From NCBI GenBank assembly GCA_030248295.1, contig JASANH010000514.1, positions 1 to 64,000 of the forward strand: a stretch of DNA of 64,000 nt, in the 5' to 3' direction. Shown here piece after piece: positions 58,746 to 64,000 of the stretch (position 1 is the stretch's first letter; each line of letters begins with the position of its first letter). The translations under genes and the position numbers were made by a program. The notes beneath the pieces were generated by a model that saw nothing but the letters and a program-made list of their open reading frames with translations, ran no database searches and was not told where the DNA came from. This DNA is from Mesodorylaimus sp. YZB2_4 (lineage: Eukaryota; Nematoda; Enoplea; Dorylaimida; Dorylaimidae).

Positions 58746-59451
58746 GTCATTGGCATGGAGTATCAGCTGGTGACAAAACTTGGTTAATCGACATTGTTAC
58801 TGTGTGACCTTGAGTGTTTTAGTGCAAGGTGGTCCCACCTGGCCGCGGTATGCAGGATTACTGCTTTGAACTGCTACTGTTGCATTTTAGTATTCAATTA
58901 GTTCACGTACAGTAGTCAAGTCTGATGACCACACACTTTAATACATCCTGGTATGCGTACCCAGTGGGGTGGATGGGATATGCCGCAACTGATGGTTTTG
59001 AGAAAACATTTCGAATAAAAAATTCTCATGCAAATCTTACACTGTCTCAGCAAACATTCTCATACACTGTCTCACATATGATTTTAGCATATCAGCGGAA
59101 AAGGTAGAGCAAATATATTTACAAAATTTTTCCTCTGCATCAGCAAAAACTTCGAATTCAGCGCCGCTCAAATATTTGAAATATCGCTAAACCAGAAACT
59201 TGGTTTTTTGCTGCTCAAAAAGCTTGAAAATTAAATAGTGAAAAATCAGCGGTTACAGAGATCTGCTGCCCGCGTGTCAAAATCAAATGTATCTACCTGA
59301 AATTCGGCTTTCTCTGAAGATTCGTTTAAAAAGGGTACGGACGGATCTGACAAGGAAAGCTACCAAACTGTTAAGTTTTTCCCAGTGTCAAGACAGGTGT
59401 CAAAATGAAGGTTGTAACTACGGAAAACGATGTCAAAATTTTGACTGCCGC

Positions 59452-59693
59452 ACGAGGTTCTGGTCAAGAGCGGCAGGTGGTCAAAGTGACTGATCAATTT
59501 TGAGTTTTTCTTTTTATTTCGAGATATCTTTACGTAGGCTGCCTGGACTGGATGCACAAATATGTACTATGTCAGACCGCAACATGCAATTTAAGCAGCC
59601 TGAAGATAGTGAAGATATCTTGAAATAATAATATAAAAAATTCAAAATTGACCGGCCTCCTTGACCACCTGCCACTCTTGACCAGAACCTCGT
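59452..59693. mobile_element. Long foldback element upstream of peptide copy C
   Basis: The left arm acgaggttctggtcaagagc through gtaggctgcctgg (about 59,452-59,546) pairs with the right arm that ends gccactcttgaccagaacct then cgt (about 59,593-59,693). The arms are about 95-100 bp with mismatches. The element ends exactly where the conserved upstream block of copy C begins. Confidence 0.65.
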
Positions 59694-60228
59694 TCACGCC
59701 CTCCGCACTCCGCACAGTGCCGCGTGTATATATTTCCAAAGAAAACAGGTAGTACACCGCAAGCTAACTACAGCACTGTGAATGCTAGCGATCACCATAG
59801 AAATAGATGATGGCTAGTCAGGAAACTTTTTCGTTTCTTGATGAAACCCATGATATCTGCGAGAATGTGCTCTTTGTAATAACATTTCGCACTGATGACT
59901 CACGATTAGTTTAAATTATGGCGACAAATGACGTACAGGATGACTAATGGTTGTTATTAGCTACTGTACGTCAAGACTCGTTCGTACTGAGCACTCATCG
60001 TCAGTGATCATTATCACACTTGTACGAGTCGTGTATGTCGTTCCATAAAAAGAAATGCCGAATGCAAAAAACTTTTGCCGAAATTGATTCTACAATACTG
60101 TATACTGCACATGACAATCGTATATCATGCTCATGCGGCATTGCTCGGCATTAGTCGTGGTCGAGTTTCAGCGTTACTGTAGATGAGGCCCCGAAAATCT
60201 GACGTAACTGTTTTTTAATGTTGTAGCA

Positions 60229-60604
60229 ATGGAAGCTAAAATTTATCCAGCCTTGCACCCAAACCATCTGCTTTGTTTCACGTTCTTGTGCAGTCCGGCT
60301 AGTTTCATTGGAGATATCTACCGAGCATCTAAAAAGGTCGATTGTCCGAGCAAAAATCCTTGCTGCTCGAAGTCGGGAAGACATCTATGATATTTTCTCA
60401 TTTACTATTTTTCCAGGCGAGTTTGTTGATGTTAAAAATGTTTTTAAGAGAATAGCGTCTTGCGTCTTTCTATTGTCAGTAGCGGGTACATGGCAGTCGG
60501 CCCGAGACCAGCAGATCTGCTGCCGTTTGTCAAGTGTGTGTCCTGAGGGGTCACATTGGTTTTGCGGCATCTGCTGTACTAATCCGGTCATTGGGTATTC
60601 CTAA
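60229..60604 (+). pseudogene. Cysteine-rich secreted peptide, copy C (decayed)
   Basis: The start (MEAKIYPALHP) and the end (CPEGSHWFCGICCTNPVIGYS before TAA at 60602-60604) are clearly family members, and the upstream promoter block is conserved. However, the exon-1 donor, gcccctgtaagtcag in the other copies, reads gctgctcgaagtcgg here and has lost GT, so exon 1 runs into a stop. In exon 2 the CGxM cysteine is Ser (SSGYM), and the frame shifts before the terminal CPEGS motif. It is best read as a pseudogene. Confidence 0.7.
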
Positions 60605-63476
60605 AGTATGACCTGCGGTAACCAAACCCAGTCGTACCACCGTCACTGACATGTGACTGTGCGACTAGGAGTGTTTGAGTGCAAGGTGGTCTGGCTTCCA
60701 TTGTTGCCAGTATACTGTGTTACTGTCTTTCGGTCTTTTGGTGACAGAACGGAACACGGCTGATTTTTTCCAGTCGTTCACTGCGCGCTTATTTACTGTA
60801 TCATCGTACAAAAGGCACAGAGCAGATGAAGAGAATGAAAAGTGAATGGGGAAAGAAACCTTTGAAGCAGAGAGAACGTTAGAATGCACTTGTGGAAAAC
60901 GGGATCGCTTCAGGAGAAGCCGTGAGAATGGTTACTGCTCTTGAGTGGAAAGGTGATGTGATAATTCGATCAGAAGAAGTCGGCGAGAGTCGCGACATCA
61001 TATGCCGGTTTACGGCGCAGAGGCGCAGATTATGGATTATGGAAGCCTTACCATTGTACTTAGCAGGGAAGCCTCAGCGAAGTGGCGCGAGCTTACTACG
61101 ATGGATGTAGCAGTGTGGCGAGAAAGTGATAGGTGAGAAAAAGTCTGTTGCCTGACTTATGAATTCTACTCGCATTCGTGTACTCTTATCGGAAATCTTG
61201 TAGTCCACTTTTTCATGTACACAAAATGGTTAGAGCGATACTGTTAGTACAAATAAGCTCAAGAACTGAAAAGTATAAAATAATTCATACAATCTGCAGT
61301 TTAAAAAATGCCACGGGATGCGATTTAGACGCCGGAAATCGATAGAAATTGGAAAAACATGCGCTTGAGAAGAGAATGGAAGCTGAAGATACATGTTTCT
61401 GGAGTGGCGCGAGCTCGCTGCGATGTAGATGTAGCAGTTTGGGTTGAGAAAATGATTGGTGAGAAAAGCTGTGGCTATTTGTAACAACTATTCGCATGTT
61501 TTGAGCGTGCTGTCGAGCTTATTGTCAGTAGGCTAACAGCAGGAAGGTCCAGGAACGTGCGAACCTTTCGATAAAACCATGATAAATATCAAAGGCTAAA
61601 GTTCGACTCACGCATGGCAAAACATGAACCCCAGGCGCGCTTTAGAATTCAAACAAAAAGAAACACACGATTTTTCCGCAGTGCCTCGAGTAGGAATTGC
61701 ATTATCGGCATAAAAGATTCACGCAGCGGTGACACATTTGTCTAATGAGACAAAACATTTGTGTTCTCTTAAAAGAAGACGTACTGCTTGTTTCTAAAAT
61801 ATAGCTATATAAGACGTAGTTCAGGCCATATAAGTTCATTTTCGGCTGATGTTGAGACTCAATGCGCAATGTCGTGGCAGCCACCTTGCGAGGATCTCTT
61901 GCCGACTGTAAAGGGAAAATAAGGAGATCATAGTTTCGATCTCGATGTCCACTGAAGAATGACCACTAATGGAACGATGGTCAAACTCTATCAAGCGGTG
62001 TGTCAGAGGTAGAAAGAAAACGCAATATTTGGGACAAAGCTGACTTGAAATCAAGATGCTGTGACTTTGACATGGTTAGATTGCTTAAGGATGAGCGCTG
62101 CTTTTATAGTGCCCCTAGTTTATGGTTGTTAATATACGGTTTATGGTGCTGGTTACTGCGAGTCATCCATCGTATTAGTGTTTTGATCATTTAGATGGCG
62201 CAGTCGCGGTTCGGCTTTTGTAATTTGGAACGTGAACTCGTTCTTTGAGATTAAAACGTATACTTTGTGTGAAATCACACTGTACTGTGATTGCCTGTCT
62301 AAAATTATGCACTGCTGGGCATGCAATCTCTTGCGGCTCTGTGCTCGATTGTGTCTAGCTATCCACTGCCCCGCTGCAGTATCCGCGGCTAACTAAAATA
62401 TTGCGATCCCGCAATAAATGTCCTGGTGTATTTCTCTTCCATCTGAACCTCACGTGCCTCAATTCTTGCATCTACTGAAACCACACATTTTTCGAAATTT
62501 GGATTTTTCCTGGCAGTAATCTTGCAATCGTGCATTCCACCTGAAGGCCCTTGACCGCAACTGGCCTAACGTGTGAGCCCAAGCCCTTGTTTAGCAAATA
62601 ACTAAAACTGAATGCCTTATTATTAGCGCTCGTTCTAGAATAGGGCTATTCAGCAAGTGAGATTAAAGCAGTCCCTGAAAATTCTTCTTGCGCTTTTGCA
62701 GCACATGTACAGTACGACGTAAAATGAAGAAATCAACAGACTCACCGACGTGACACAATAGCTTTTAAAAATTCAGAACACATCAAATCAAGTCTCGTCT
62801 CGTTGGTTAGACCATACGGAACTTGTTGCAAAAACTAGCGACAAGCACATATAGCAGAGGCTAAATATAAGCACACGTAAGCCCTTTTGTATGAGTATTT
62901 CTTTGAACCCGTGAACCCGTAGATAGCTAGAAAAAACGTTGTGTTCGGGCGTGCTGCACTGTAATCGTACAGTAGATATACTTCCAGTCATACTGTTACG
63001 GTAAGCTGGTGGGTGGAGCCAAACAGAAAAAACAATATGGCTGCCAGCGATTCCTGTAACCATTAATAAAGCAAGGCTGGCCAGAAAATTTGTGTTTATC
63101 GCCTCTCATATATTCGTGCAACTTTTGTATGACCGGTTTCACATTCAGACTTCACAATTATCAATATTACGACTACTGACGAGTGACCAACATCCATGTT
63201 ATTATTACACAAGCAAACAATTCATTGAGCAGCCACTGTTCATTACCACAATGATGTTGATTCGTTAAAAACCTGTTTGATTGCCATTATTCTTTATTTC
63301 CAAGACTAATGTCGACCTAAATCGAAACCCCATACAAAGTTCATTCTTCTGTGCTAATGCTTACTGCACTGCATATACAGTACATTATTATAATCTGGGT
63401 TGGCCTGCGTCAGTCCTGATCATTTTGGCGTTAGCGGTGTGGCCGACAACCTGACAGCTTTTTTTAGGTAGCCGAA
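60605..63476. other. Intergenic stretch before peptide copy D
   Basis: No gene recognised in 60.6-63.1 kb; two weakly related tracts (60,892-61,130 and 61,375-61,480) share ggcgcgagct and gatgtagcag and may be a degenerate duplication. From about 63,170 the sequence (catccatgttattattacac, cagccactgttcattaccac) is homologous to the promoter regions of copies A-C. Confidence 0.4.
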
Positions 63477-64000
63477 ATGAAAGCAAAAATATACCTGGCC
63501 CTATTTCTAATCACTTTGTTCCTACCTTTCGTTCTTGCGGCCAGCCTAAGTACTCGTAGTTTCAGCGGAGCGAACTTCCAACCGATGGAGAAATCTCGTT
63601 GCGCAAGCAAAAATCCTTGCCCCTGTAAGTCAGTATAACAACATATTCCCTGATTCCTTCCTTACCTCATCATCAGCTCAACCCGCCCCCCCCCCAGGCC
63701 ATGAAAAATTCAGCTTAAATCTGTCATTTATAATTGATGCAGCAAACGACGTAGGAGCTCATCAATCCGCTTACAAATCCCTTCCCTGAGGCATAGGACC
63801 AATGCATGATCTCCTTTTAGACTTTGGAAGTTTCACAATTTCTGGCACCAATTGCGGCTACATGCCTGACAATGGGCCTTCTGCGAGTGTATCAGCCAGT
63901 GCCTATGGACTGCAAGCCGCAGGTTTCTCGGCTGGGATATTCAACGAGCTTCGCTGTCCTAAGGGATCGTATTGTTATTGCGGCACCTGTTGTACTGATC
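63477..64000 (+). CDS. Cysteine-rich secreted peptide, copy D (cut by the right edge)
   Basis: Exon 1 (63477-63624) encodes a signal peptide (MKAKIYLALFLITLFLPFVLA) and a spacer ending CASKNPCP at a GTAAGT donor. A 196-base intron with acceptor CTTTTAG leads to exon 2 at 63821, reading YFGSFTISGTNCGYMPDNG, a Ser/Ala/Gly-rich middle, then RCPKGSYCYCGTCCTD, and running off the window. The cysteine order is CX5C, CPxGSYCYCGTCC with one Cys in NCGYM, eight in all so far. This copy shows the family pattern most fully and has an intact frame, signal and splice sites. Only a few residues and the stop lie beyond the edge. Function unknown. Confidence 0.75.

Overview
The window looks like animal nuclear DNA, most likely from a nematode. 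Genes are sparse and built of short exons with GT...TTTCAG introns. One gene is a single-exon 7TM receptor of the nematode Srsx chemoreceptor type, and there is an abundant set of secreted Ascaris-type trypsin-inhibitor-like (TIL) proteins. No species is named because nothing in the sequence fixes one. All gene models were assembled by hand from exon phase, splice sites and cysteine spacing, and all family calls rest on recognition without a search.

Layout. 0-2.3 kb: 5' part of an ankyrin-repeat gene (minus) that runs off the left edge. 2.3-9.6 kb: non-coding and repeat-rich, with a perfect 24-bp hairpin and a tRNA-like dispersed repeat. 9.6-18.3 kb: two divergent 7TM receptors (minus) separated by about 6 kb with an old LINE fragment. 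22.2-24.4 kb: a membrane-anchored or secreted protein with a lectin-like domain and a long Ser/Thr mucin tail, whose last repeats have slipped frame. 25.8-47.7 kb: a cluster of six TIL-type protease-inhibitor genes (6, 4, 4, 1, 1 and 1 domains) on both strands. Inside it lie two inverted paralogues that look like precursors of short cationic helical antimicrobial peptides, a CR1-like LINE split by a SINE-like repeat, several foldback elements and a triplet of tandem hairpins with matched stem changes. 48-64 kb: four dispersed copies of an unrecognised two-exon secreted cysteine-rich peptide family ending in a CxCxxCC motif. One copy is split by an internally deleted LTR retrotransposon, one is decayed, one is intact, and one is intact but cut by the right edge. 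A DUF4430-like secreted protein and an Srsx-like receptor sit between them.

Taken together, much of the coding content encodes secreted, disulphide-rich or cationic proteins: protease inhibitors with different predicted reactive-site residues, putative antimicrobial peptides, a mucin/lectin and an unknown cysteine-rich peptide array. That is what an expanding defence or secretion locus could look like, but the role is inferred from architecture alone.
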